64,000 bases of DNA from Blautia hansenii DSM 20583 (GTDB taxonomy: Bacteria > Bacillota > Clostridia > Lachnospirales > Lachnospiraceae): positions 2,379,501 to 2,443,500 of the forward strand of contig NZ_CP022413.2 in NCBI RefSeq assembly GCF_002222595.2, read 5' to 3'. Below are positions 34,853 through 42,910 of this stretch, piece after piece. Made by a program: the position numbers and the translations under genes. Below the pieces are notes generated by a model, which made no database searches, was not told where the DNA came from, and saw only the letters and a list, made by a program, of their open reading frames with translations. Positions within the stretch are counted from its first letter, which is position 1. Each line of letters starts with the position of its first letter.

Positions 34853-34909
34853 TAAAATACCTCTGCCGTTTTCTTTTCCTAACGAAATTTCATATAAACC
34901 GGCAGAGGT
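34853..34909 (-). terminator. Terminator of the lipoprotein gene
   Basis: Minus strand ACCTCTGCCG pairs perfectly with CGGCAGAGGT (10 bp) around a 31-nt loop, followed by ATTTTAAG. It starts 8 nt after the stop at 34917. Confidence 0.65.
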
Positions 34910-34916
34910 TGTCTAT

Positions 34917-35396
34917 TCACTTTACTTCAACAATATTACTTAAGAAAAAAGAGTCTACTTTCTCTTTTCCATCTTCCTCTATAACAGTGATTTGTCCTGT
35001 GGCTTTCTCTTTTTTATCCTCATCCTTCTCGTATCCTAACAATACTTCAAATTCTCCCTCGCCGTCTTCATCCACTTCACATTTCACTTCCAAAACCTTT
35101 GCCTTTGCAGAATTCTCCTCTGCTTTCTTATCGTATTTTAAAGGCATTCTGTCACCGCTCATAGCCTCTATACACGCCTCGGAAGCACAATCTGAAAATG
35201 TATCATAATACTTTTCTGTATCATTGTCCTTCTGAAATTCTGTATATCGTTTTTCAAAATCTGTGGTAAATACCTCCTTCAAAAAACTTTCCGGAACAGT
35301 TGTGGCAGAAGAACTTTTTCCTTCGTCTTGTGCACATCCGGAGCATAACAATATGGCAATCCCTGCTGCCGCAAATAATACACGCTTCCCCTTCAT
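34917..35396 (-). CDS. Putative lipoprotein, 159 residues
   Basis: Signal peptide with lipobox LLCSGC (Cys21). The mature part is acidic and Lys/Glu-rich, with KRYTEFQKDNDTEKYYDTFSDCAS and a KCEVDEDGEGEFEVLLGYEK strand, resembling small DUF5105-type lipoproteins that modulate a measured quantity; that likeness is tentative. Function unknown. Single gene with its own terminator. Confidence 0.75.
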   Translation of the reverse strand: MKGKRVLFAAAGIAILLCSGCAQDEGKSSSATTVPESFLKEVFTTDFEKRYTEFQKDNDTEKYYDTFSDCASEACIEAMSGDRMPLKYDKKAEENSAKAKVLEVKCEVDEDGEGEFEVLLGYEKDEDKKEKATGQITVIEEDGKEKVDSFFLSNIVEVK

Positions 35397-35621
35397 CTAC
35401 ATTTCCTCCTCTTCCTATTTTCACGTATTTTGATAAACCTATTTTACTATATTCATATTTTTTATTCAATTAGTTTATTAGCGTATTATCAAAAAAAGCA
35501 ACATCTTAATGTCAAGGTCTAAAACTTTATTAAATTTCCCCTTTTATCGTATATTGTACCGTTTCATGGAGAATGCTTTTCATAGCAGTATTTTTATTAC
35601 ATGATTGGAGGATTTCTTGCT

Positions 35622-36401
35622 ATGGCACTTAATAAAGTGGAAATTTGCGGCGTAAACACTTCACGTCTTCCTATTCTCACAAATGAAGAAAAGGACGCAC
35701 TATTTGTGCGTATTAAAGAAGGTGATCCTGAAGCGAGAGAACAATACATTAAAGGTAATCTGCGGCTGGTTCTAAGCGTTATTAAACGGTTTTCCAGCAG
35801 CAATGAAAATGCAGATGATTTATTTCAAATTGGCTGCGTGGGATTGATTAAAGCCATTGACAACTTTGACACCACCTTAAACGTAAAGTTTTCAACTTAT
35901 GCGGTTCCCATGATTATCGGCGAAATACGACGCTATTTAAGAGATAACAACGCCATTCGTGTCAGCCGTTCCCTTCGGGATGTTGCCTATAAAGCCATTT
36001 ATGCAAAAGAAAATTATGTAAAGCAAAATTTAAAAGAACCTACCATCAATGAAATCGCCGAAGAAATCGGCATTGATAAAGAGGAAATCGTATATGCTCT
36101 GGATGCCATTCAAAGTCCTGTCAGCCTGTATGAACCTGTCTATACAGAGGGAGGGGATACCCTTTATGTCATGGACCAAATCAGCGATAAAAAAAATAAA
36201 GAAGATAATTGGATTGAAAACATTGCTTTAAAAGAAGCATTAAAAAAATTAGATGACAGAGAACAGCATATTGTTACCATGCGCTTTTACGAAGGGAAAA
36301 CGCAAATGGAGGTAGCAGAAGAAATCGGTATTTCTCAGGCGCAGGTCAGTCGTCTGGAAAAGCATGCGCTAAAAACTATGCGTAACTATCTCCGTCCGTA
36401 A
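35622..36401 (+). CDS. sigG: RNA polymerase sporulation sigma factor SigG
   Basis: Late forespore sigma factor. 259 residues from MALNKVEICGVNTSRLP, the diagnostic SigG N-terminus (NKVEICGV). GGAGG lies 10 nt before this ATG; an upstream ATG at 35601 has no such site. Regions 2 (NLRLVLSVIKRFSS, then DDLFQIGCVGLIKAIDNFD), 3 and 4 (KTQMEVAEEIGISQAQVSRLEKHAL) are complete. It marks the organism as an endospore former. Its usual neighbours sigE/spoIIGA are not in the window. Confidence 0.95.
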   Translation: MALNKVEICGVNTSRLPILTNEEKDALFVRIKEGDPEAREQYIKGNLRLVLSVIKRFSSSNENADDLFQIGCVGLIKAIDNFDTTLNVKFSTYAVPMIIGEIRRYLRDNNAIRVSRSLRDVAYKAIYAKENYVKQNLKEPTINEIAEEIGIDKEEIVYALDAIQSPVSLYEPVYTEGGDTLYVMDQISDKKNKEDNWIENIALKEALKKLDDREQHIVTMRFYEGKTQMEVAEEIGISQAQVSRLEKHALKTMRNYLRP

Positions 36402-36476
36402 GTTTTCTCTTGTTTGCTCTTTCAAAAAAGCCTATAATAAATAAAACGCTTACATTTCAAAACAGGAAGGAGCAAA

Positions 36477-37847
36477 ATGTTGAAGCATAAAATTACACAA
36501 GAAGAAAAATTTCAAATGATGACAACTGCCCCTATTCCCTCGCTCATCGGAAAAATGGCAGTTCCGACCATAATCAGTATGCTGATTACTTCTATTTACA
36601 ATATTGCCGATACCTTTTTTGTATCAAGGCTGGGAACAAGCGCCACTGCGTCCGTAGGAATTGTATTCCCTGTTATGGCAATTATACAGGCTCTCGGCTT
36701 TTTCTTCGGCCACGGTTCCGGAAATTCCATCTCCAGAAGGCTGGGCGCTAAGGATACCGAAAGGGCAGAACAGCTTGCAGGAATTGGATTTTTTTCTGCA
36801 TTTTTATGCGGGCTTTGCGTAACGGTTCTCGGGCTTCTTTTTTTAGAGCCTCTGTCCCTGCTTTTAGGCTCTACTTCTACAATTTTGCCTTATACAAAAG
36901 ATTATCTTGGTATTATTTTGCTGGGTGCGCCCTATATGACGGCACAGCTTGTTTTGAATAATCAACTGCGCTTTCAGGGAAATGCCTTTTACGCCATGAT
37001 TGGTATTACCTCCGGTGGAATTTTAAATATTTTTCTGGACCCCCTTTTTATTTTTAAATTTAATATGGGAGTCTCCGGAGCTGCTCTGGCAACCATTTTA
37101 AGCCAGTTTGTCAGCTTTCTTCTGCTCCTCTGGGGAATAAAGATATCCGGCTGTATTCCTTTAAAATTAAAATCCATGAAATATTTAAAATACAATTTAA
37201 AAATCATTGCGCAGGGCGGTCTTCCTTCTCTGTTTCGTCAGGGTCTTGGAAGCATCTCCATTCTGGCTTTAAATCTGGCTGCCAATCCTTACGGAGATGC
37301 CGCTATTGCCGCTATGTCCATTGTATCCCGCATTTCCCAATTTGCCATTTCTGCACTGATTGGCTTTGGGCAGGGCTTTCAGCCTGTATGCGGTTTTAAT
37401 TACGGGGCAAAAAAATTCAGCCGTGTCAGAGAAGCTTTCTGGTTCTGCGTAAAAGTATCTACTGTGGTACTTATTTTTATCGGCATTACTGGCTTTCTTT
37501 TCGCCGGTTCTCTTATTTCTGTTTTCCGAAAAGATGACTTACAGGTTATTGTCATCGGCACGGTTGCTCTGCGAATGCAGTGTGTTGCCTTACCCCTTTC
37601 CGGATGGGTAATTATGAACAACATGATGACACAGACCATTGGAAAAACCTTCAAAGCCTCCCTTTTAGCTGCTGCCCGACAGGGAATTTTCTTCGTCCCC
37701 GCCGTCCTTGTACTGCCGCCGCTTCTGGGAATTTTAGGAATACAGATGGCTCAGCCTGTTGCCGATATCTGTGCTTTTCTTCTGGCTGTGGTCATAAACA
37801 GAAGTATTATGAAGGAAATGAAGGAGGAGGAAAAGGCGTATGAGTAA
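36477..37847 (+). CDS. MATE family efflux transporter
   Basis: 456 residues, 12 membrane spans. N-terminus PIPSLIGKMAVPTIISMLITSIYNIADTFFV and the mid-protein repeat GLPSLFRQGLGSISILALN are typical of NorM/DinF-type MATE proteins that use Na+ or H+ gradients. AGGAAGGAG precedes the ATG. Overlaps the AraC regulator gene by 8 nt, so the regulator probably controls this exporter. Cargo unknown. Confidence 0.92.
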   Translation: MLKHKITQEEKFQMMTTAPIPSLIGKMAVPTIISMLITSIYNIADTFFVSRLGTSATASVGIVFPVMAIIQALGFFFGHGSGNSISRRLGAKDTERAEQLAGIGFFSAFLCGLCVTVLGLLFLEPLSLLLGSTSTILPYTKDYLGIILLGAPYMTAQLVLNNQLRFQGNAFYAMIGITSGGILNIFLDPLFIFKFNMGVSGAALATILSQFVSFLLLLWGIKISGCIPLKLKSMKYLKYNLKIIAQGGLPSLFRQGLGSISILALNLAANPYGDAAIAAMSIVSRISQFAISALIGFGQGFQPVCGFNYGAKKFSRVREAFWFCVKVSTVVLIFIGITGFLFAGSLISVFRKDDLQVIVIGTVALRMQCVALPLSGWVIMNNMMTQTIGKTFKASLLAAARQGIFFVPAVLVLPPLLGILGIQMAQPVADICAFLLAVVINRSIMKEMKEEEKAYE

Positions 37848-38673
37848 TGTTCGCTATCCTTTCGAAGGCTCTGACTCCGACTTTTTAAAAGCCCAGCTTC
37901 TCTATGTCACCTGTGCCACCTCTGACAAAGACTGGCACAGTATGGAACACTCCCATTACTTTTCTGAGTTGTTTTTTGTGACAAAAGGAACAGGATACTT
38001 TCAAATCGAAGGAAAACAAATTCCGGTGCAGAAAAATGACCTTATACTTATCAATCCCAATATTCCTCACACTGAATTTGGAAACAAAGAGCAACCTTGG
38101 GAATACATTGCACTGGGAATTGAAGGGGTACAGTTTCAGTATTCTGAAAAAGAAGCCCCATATAGTTACAGTGTGTTCTCCCTTTCCCGTGAACATAGGG
38201 AAATTCCCTGGTATTTAAGCACCCTTGTCAAAGAAATTCAGACACAGCAGGAAGGCTATCAGACAATCTGCCAAAACCTGCTGGAACTGATTTTACTCTC
38301 CGTAGCCAGAAGTACACGGCAGGAATTTCTCTCTGCCCCAAGGCAGAAAACCACCAGAGAATGCAGACTGGTGGAGCAATACATCAACGAACACTATCAT
38401 GAAGATATTACGCTGGACACATTAAGTGCTCTGGTGCATATCAATAAATATTATCTGGTTCATGCCTTTAAAAATTACAAAGGCGTCTCCCCAATCAACT
38501 ACTTAATTCAGCGCAGGGTGGAGGAAGCCCGCTACTTGTTGGAGTCCACCAATTATTCGGTGACAAAAATAGGCGAAATCAGCGGATTTTCCTCTCAATC
38601 CTATTTTTCTCAAACCTTTCGCCGTTTAACGGGAACAACACCAAATGCTTACCGCAAAAAAAAGAAGCCGTAA
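37840..38673 (+). CDS. AraC family transcriptional regulator
   Basis: 277 residues: N-terminal cupin-like sensor (about 25-130; MEHSHYFSELFFVTKGTGYFQI, then NDLILINPNIPHTEF) and C-terminal double helix-turn-helix (about 178-275; HEDITLDTLSALVHINKYYL, SVTKIGEISGFSSQSYFSQTF). A sugar-sensing type. Overlaps the MATE gene. It converges on the GH112 gene, which it might also control, but that is inference. Confidence 0.92.
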   Translation: MSNVRYPFEGSDSDFLKAQLLYVTCATSDKDWHSMEHSHYFSELFFVTKGTGYFQIEGKQIPVQKNDLILINPNIPHTEFGNKEQPWEYIALGIEGVQFQYSEKEAPYSYSVFSLSREHREIPWYLSTLVKEIQTQQEGYQTICQNLLELILLSVARSTRQEFLSAPRQKTTRECRLVEQYINEHYHEDITLDTLSALVHINKYYLVHAFKNYKGVSPINYLIQRRVEEARYLLESTNYSVTKIGEISGFSSQSYFSQTFRRLTGTTPNAYRKKKKP

Positions 38674-38692
38674 TTTCTACGACTTCTTTTTT
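38660..38692. terminator. Bidirectional terminator after the AraC gene
   Basis: AAGAAG-CGTA pairs with TACG-CTTCTT with one internal C/A mismatch, followed by TTTTTTC on the plus strand; it overlaps the stop codon of the AraC gene and lies 6 nt from the GH112 stop. Confidence 0.65.
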
Positions 38693-38697
38693 CTATC

Positions 38698-40863
38698 TTA
38701 GATTTCGTACCATTTAATTTCGTTTGCTTCCAGATGTAAATCAAAGCTTGTTCCGTCACCTTTGTATACCGTAGTATCCTGTGGCTCGTAAGTATTGTTT
38801 ACAACACAGTATTTGCCATTTTTTACATAAGCGTGAACTTCTACATTGTAGTTGTCAGAGAACCATCTGTGCAGGTTTTCTTCATCATGAGAAGCCCAGA
38901 TAATTGCTCTGTAAAGGATACGGCTGTTTTCAAAGCTGTATGGAAGACCGCTGATATAAACGCTTCTTCCTTCTCCGAATTCATTGACAGCCATCTGTAC
39001 TTCTTTGTCTTTCTGTTTGATAATGGTTGCTTCCGGCAGAGCATAGATTGCTTTCTGTCCTTCACCGAAATCAACATCACCTTTACAGTCTTCGATAATA
39101 AAGTGGTCATGTTCTTCCCAGTTGTATTTATCTGTATTAAGAGTAAAGCCTGTTTCTTTTTCAACACCCATAACGCCTGCTAACTGGAAGTAGCGTCCTT
39201 CATGCTGGTATGCTGTCGGTTCGCCTACGCCGATAAATCCGCCGCCATTGTAAATGAATTTCTTCACTGCTGTTACAACTTTTTCATCTGCCCAGTTGTC
39301 TCCACCTGTGTATGCTGTATATGCACCGCCTACATTTAATACAACATCAATGTCATCCAGAATTTCAGGAGTGTTTCTGATGTCATCAAAGCTGATGAAT
39401 TTTACATCGAACGGAGCGCCGCTTAATGCTTCGATAATTCCTGCATAAGAGTAGTTCTGTTTGTAGTAAATTGCATGATGTACCATGTGGTTACCCCAAG
39501 CGCGCATTTTACCCCAACTGTTTAAAACAGCTACTTTCTTCATGCAGTATGGAGTAGTTCCTTTGATGTTTTCGTATAAGGTTCTGAATTCGTTACATAC
39601 GCTTTCTACGTAATCGATGAATTCAGGGAATTCCATAGCCAGTTTCAAGTATCCGCCGTAGCCGATACGGTCGATTGGGCTTCTTAAAATTGCACGTCTT
39701 GCTGTTACCCAGTTTACTTTTGCTTCTTTTACAGGATCTCCGCCTTCATGGAATGTATCCGGGAAGAAATATGGAAGGAAACGTCCCTCTGTATATTTTA
39801 CTCCCTTGATGTCGCTAATCAGACGTAAAGTAGAACCATTTCCAACACTTCCTACAACTGCGTCAAGGCCGATGCTCTTAAATTCGTCCATAAACGGCTC
39901 CATACCAATCCAGTGGTCGCCTAAGAACATCATTGCTTCTTTACCGCATTCATGAGTAATGTCAACCATTTCTTTTGCAAGTTTAGCAACTTCTCTTCTC
40001 TGGAATGCTTGGAAATCTTTAAATTCTTTAGACGGAATTCTGTATGTATTGTTCATGTAACCCTGATCAATGATAAATTCCGGTCTGAATTTGTATCCCA
40101 CTTCCTGTTCAAACTGTTCCAGAATGTATGGACTTACAGATGCAGAATATCCGTACCAGTCTACATATTTTTCTCTTGCCAGTTCATCGAAAATCAATGT
40201 GAACTGATGGAAGAAGGTTGTGTAACGAATAACATCTACATGTGGGTTGTCTTCAATAAATTTACGAAGACGTTTCATGGAGTATTCTTTTGTTTTCGGC
40301 TGACGAACATCAAATGTAATCTGTTTTTCAAAGTTTGTCCATCCGTTTGTAACGGCATTGTACATGTGTACCGGATCCCACATAATGTAAGCTAAGAAGC
40401 TGACTGTATAATCGTGAAATGCCTTTGCATCGTGGATTGTCACGTCACCTGTTTCTTCGCTGTAATCCCACTGTGTTACAGGAACTACTTCTCCTGTTGT
40501 TCTGTCAATAACTTCCCACCAACGTGTAATATCGTCATGAGAATTTACCTTCAGCATATCAGGATAGAGGTGGTTCATCAGATGAATGGATAACTCGCTG
40601 TCTACTGCTGTGTAGAATGGTGTCATAATGTACATCTGCTGAATTTCGTCCGGATTTGCCTTTGCCCATTCATTGTCTTTTCTTGTTGTGTAGTAAGTAG
40701 AATATACTTTTGCATCTACATTTTTTAATTCTTCCGGATAGTCTGTTCCGTCACAGTCACGGATAGCGTCTGCTCCCCATCTTTTTACTAGTTCCAGAGT
40801 TTCCGGTACCACGTCCACGTCTGTCGGAATGGTTACACGACCTTTAAAATTTGTTTCGCTCAT
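38698..40863 (-). CDS. lnpA: GH112 galacto-N-biose/lacto-N-biose phosphorylase
   Basis: Intracellular phosphorolysis of Gal-beta-1,3-GlcNAc/GalNAc (from milk or mucin glycans) to galactose-1-phosphate and HexNAc. 721 residues, the usual length. Starts FKGRVTIPTDVDVVPETLEL with RWGADAIRDCDGTDYPEEL; the FLGDHWIG motif (Asp316) corresponds, I believe, to the general acid Asp of characterised enzymes. GAGYxxYxGGD-type tail present as GGAYTAYTGGD. It stands alone: no nahK, galT or ABC importer adjoins. GAAAGGAG precedes the ATG. Preference between LNB and GNB (or galactosyl-rhamnose) cannot be set by eye. Confidence 0.93.
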   Translation of the reverse strand: MSETNFKGRVTIPTDVDVVPETLELVKRWGADAIRDCDGTDYPEELKNVDAKVYSTYYTTRKDNEWAKANPDEIQQMYIMTPFYTAVDSELSIHLMNHLYPDMLKVNSHDDITRWWEVIDRTTGEVVPVTQWDYSEETGDVTIHDAKAFHDYTVSFLAYIMWDPVHMYNAVTNGWTNFEKQITFDVRQPKTKEYSMKRLRKFIEDNPHVDVIRYTTFFHQFTLIFDELAREKYVDWYGYSASVSPYILEQFEQEVGYKFRPEFIIDQGYMNNTYRIPSKEFKDFQAFQRREVAKLAKEMVDITHECGKEAMMFLGDHWIGMEPFMDEFKSIGLDAVVGSVGNGSTLRLISDIKGVKYTEGRFLPYFFPDTFHEGGDPVKEAKVNWVTARRAILRSPIDRIGYGGYLKLAMEFPEFIDYVESVCNEFRTLYENIKGTTPYCMKKVAVLNSWGKMRAWGNHMVHHAIYYKQNYSYAGIIEALSGAPFDVKFISFDDIRNTPEILDDIDVVLNVGGAYTAYTGGDNWADEKVVTAVKKFIYNGGGFIGVGEPTAYQHEGRYFQLAGVMGVEKETGFTLNTDKYNWEEHDHFIIEDCKGDVDFGEGQKAIYALPEATIIKQKDKEVQMAVNEFGEGRSVYISGLPYSFENSRILYRAIIWASHDEENLHRWFSDNYNVEVHAYVKNGKYCVVNNTYEPQDTTVYKGDGTSFDLHLEANEIKWYEI

Positions 40864-40990
40864 GTTTTCTCCTTTCGCATTTTCAAAGCATTTTGTTATA
40901 CACTAAGGATATACAATATTCCACAAAATTTCTATGCTCATCTTGCGATTTTTTTTATATATATTGCTATTTTTCTAAATTTAATATCAA

Positions 40991-42607
40991 TTATCTATTT
41001 TTATTTTTGTGATTATATTTAATAACTGCTAAAACGCCGAGCATCATAAGAATTCCCGCCGGAAGGGCAATCCATGCAGACTGAACAAAGCCCGCAATAA
41101 TGTAGGTAACAAAGCTTACACCGGCTACTGTCACTGCATAAGGAAGCTGTGTGGAAACATGATTTACATGATTACACTGAGCCCCTGCGGATGCCATAAT
41201 CGTGGTATCAGAAATCGGTGAGCAATGGTCTCCGCACACTGCGCCTGCCATACATGCAGAAATAGAAATAATCATAAGCTGCGGATTACTTTCTCCAAAA
41301 ACAGCTACAACAATCGGAATTAAGATACCGAAAGTTCCCCATGAAGTTCCTGTTGCAAATGCCAGCAGACAGCCTACGATAAAGATAATCGCCGGAAGTA
41401 AATTCATCAGACCTCCTGCTACGCTTTCCATAGCTGTTGCCACGAAAACATCTGCTCCCAGACTGTCTGTCATGGCTTTTAATGTCCATGCAAAGGTTAA
41501 AATCAAAATTGCCGGCACCATTGCCTTAAATCCGTCAGGAAGACAGTCCATGCAGTCTCTGAAGGACAGCACACGTCTTGCAACATAAAAAACAACTGTA
41601 ATCAGAAAAGCAAATACACTTCCGATAGATAATGCTAATGAAGCATCACTTTGGGAAAACGCTGTTACAAAATCCGTTCCACTGAAAAATCCCCCAGTGT
41701 AAATCATACCGATAATACAGCAAACAATCAGAACCAGAATAGGCACTACCAAATCAATTACTTTTCCTCTTGGATTTGGTTTTTTCTCTGAAACTTCTTC
41801 ATCCACTCGCTTTCCTGTTGTATAAATATCTCCCTTTAAAGCGTTTGCTTCATGGATTGCCATAGAACCGAAATCCACTCTCATCAGTACCAGACCAAAC
41901 ATCATAACAATGGTAAGAAGCGCATAGAAGTTATACGGAATTGCTCTCATGAAAATTGCCAGACCGTCTTCCCCTTCCACAAATCCGCTGACTGCGGCTG
42001 CCCATGAAGAAATAGGAGCAATGATACAAATCGGAGCTGCTGTGGAGTCAATTAAATATGCAAATTTTGCTTTTGAAACATTGTGCTTGTCTGTAATAGG
42101 CTTCATAACGCTTCCTACCGTCAGGCAGTTGAAATAGTCATCTACGAAAATCAACATCCCCAGCAAGATTGTGGCAATCTGTGCGCCGACTCTTGTTTTA
42201 ATATGGGTGCTTGCCCATTTACCAAAAGCAGCTGAACCGCCTGCATGGTTCATCATGCACACCATCGTCCCCAAAATCACTAAAAAGATTAAAATACCTA
42301 CATTATAGGAGTCGGAAAGAACCTTAATAAAGCCACCTTCCAAAATATTATTTACAGTTTTCTCAAATCCAAAATCTGCTGAGAATAAAGCTCCTACTAA
42401 AATACCGATAAACAAAGAGCTATAAACCTCTTTTGTAATCAATGCCAAAACAATGGCTACAACGGGAGGTACTAAAGCCCAAAAGGTAGCATACATCTGT
42501 GGTTTTGGCGCTTCCGCCTCACCTCCGGCAAATACAGTGACTGCAAAGGTCATCATAAGCAGCATAAAAATTGCCATACCGGTAAAAAGTTTTCTTTTCT
42601 TTGTCAT
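40991..42607 (-). CDS. NhaC-family transporter under a lysine riboswitch, probably lysine transporter (LysW type)
   Basis: 538 residues, 11-12 spans; NhaC/ArsB-like Na+/H+ antiporter superfamily, with VDDYFNCLTVGSVM, FATGTSWGTFGIL and GDHCSPISDTTI as family landmarks. ATG 42607 follows AGAAAGGAAAATTG. The N-terminus has a signal-like segment (LFTGMAIFMLLMM). The leader is a lysine riboswitch plus terminator (42638-42880). Rodionov and colleagues (2003) proposed that NhaC-family genes with this element (lysW) carry lysine; that function is therefore favoured here over Na+/H+ exchange, but untested. Confidence 0.85.
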   Translation of the reverse strand: MTKKRKLFTGMAIFMLLMMTFAVTVFAGGEAEAPKPQMYATFWALVPPVVAIVLALITKEVYSSLFIGILVGALFSADFGFEKTVNNILEGGFIKVLSDSYNVGILIFLVILGTMVCMMNHAGGSAAFGKWASTHIKTRVGAQIATILLGMLIFVDDYFNCLTVGSVMKPITDKHNVSKAKFAYLIDSTAAPICIIAPISSWAAAVSGFVEGEDGLAIFMRAIPYNFYALLTIVMMFGLVLMRVDFGSMAIHEANALKGDIYTTGKRVDEEVSEKKPNPRGKVIDLVVPILVLIVCCIIGMIYTGGFFSGTDFVTAFSQSDASLALSIGSVFAFLITVVFYVARRVLSFRDCMDCLPDGFKAMVPAILILTFAWTLKAMTDSLGADVFVATAMESVAGGLMNLLPAIIFIVGCLLAFATGTSWGTFGILIPIVVAVFGESNPQLMIISISACMAGAVCGDHCSPISDTTIMASAGAQCNHVNHVSTQLPYAVTVAGVSFVTYIIAGFVQSAWIALPAGILMMLGVLAVIKYNHKNKNR

Positions 42608-42637
42608 AATCAATTTTCCTTTCTTTGTTTTAATGTA

Positions 42638-42690
42638 TAAAAAAACCATGAACGATACTCCCTGCTGGGAACGCATTCATGGTTTTACCG
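42638..42690 (-). terminator. Expression-platform terminator of the lysine riboswitch
   Basis: Minus strand AAAACCATGAA pairs with TTCATGGTTTT (11 bp) over an inner TCCC/GGGA hairpin, followed by TTTTTTT. It lies between the aptamer and the start codon at 42607, as expected for lysine-induced termination. Confidence 0.85.
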
Positions 42691-42710
42691 AAATCTATTG
42701 AGTATGACCA

Positions 42711-42880
42711 ATGATGATAGCGCTCCACTTGTCGTGACAGTACATGATATCTTATACCATGTCCCAGCAGGAAAATCTCGGGCAGATTTTCCCACTTCGG
42801 CAGCTTCCCCTTTCCCCTCCTGCGGCTGCCCTGCCTTGCAAAAGGGTACTCTTGAAACCTGCACCTCTATCATAATATCG
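42711..42880 (-). ncRNA. Lysine riboswitch (L-box) aptamer
   Basis: Minus strand shows the conserved core in order: GATAGAGGTGC at the 5' side, TTCAAGAGTA, GGGGAAGCTGCCGAAG, GCTGGG, ACTGTCAC and TGGAGCGCTATC at the 3' side, so P1 closes (GATAG/CTATC). This matches the known L-box of Bacillus lysC block by block. A short open frame across this stretch is an artefact. Lysine binding should favour the downstream terminator and lower expression of the transporter. Confidence 0.95.
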
Positions 42881-42910
42881 TTCCTGACTTTCGTCAGTTG
42901 TGTTTTTTTC

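Noticed and set aside
35254-35469. 71-codon minus-strand open frame
   Set aside because: Overlaps the lipoprotein signal region in another frame; the lipoprotein frame has lipobox and start signals.
42685-42873. Open frame of 62 codons on the minus strand
   Set aside because: It lies exactly over the lysine riboswitch aptamer; conserved bases belong to the RNA and there is no ribosome-binding site.
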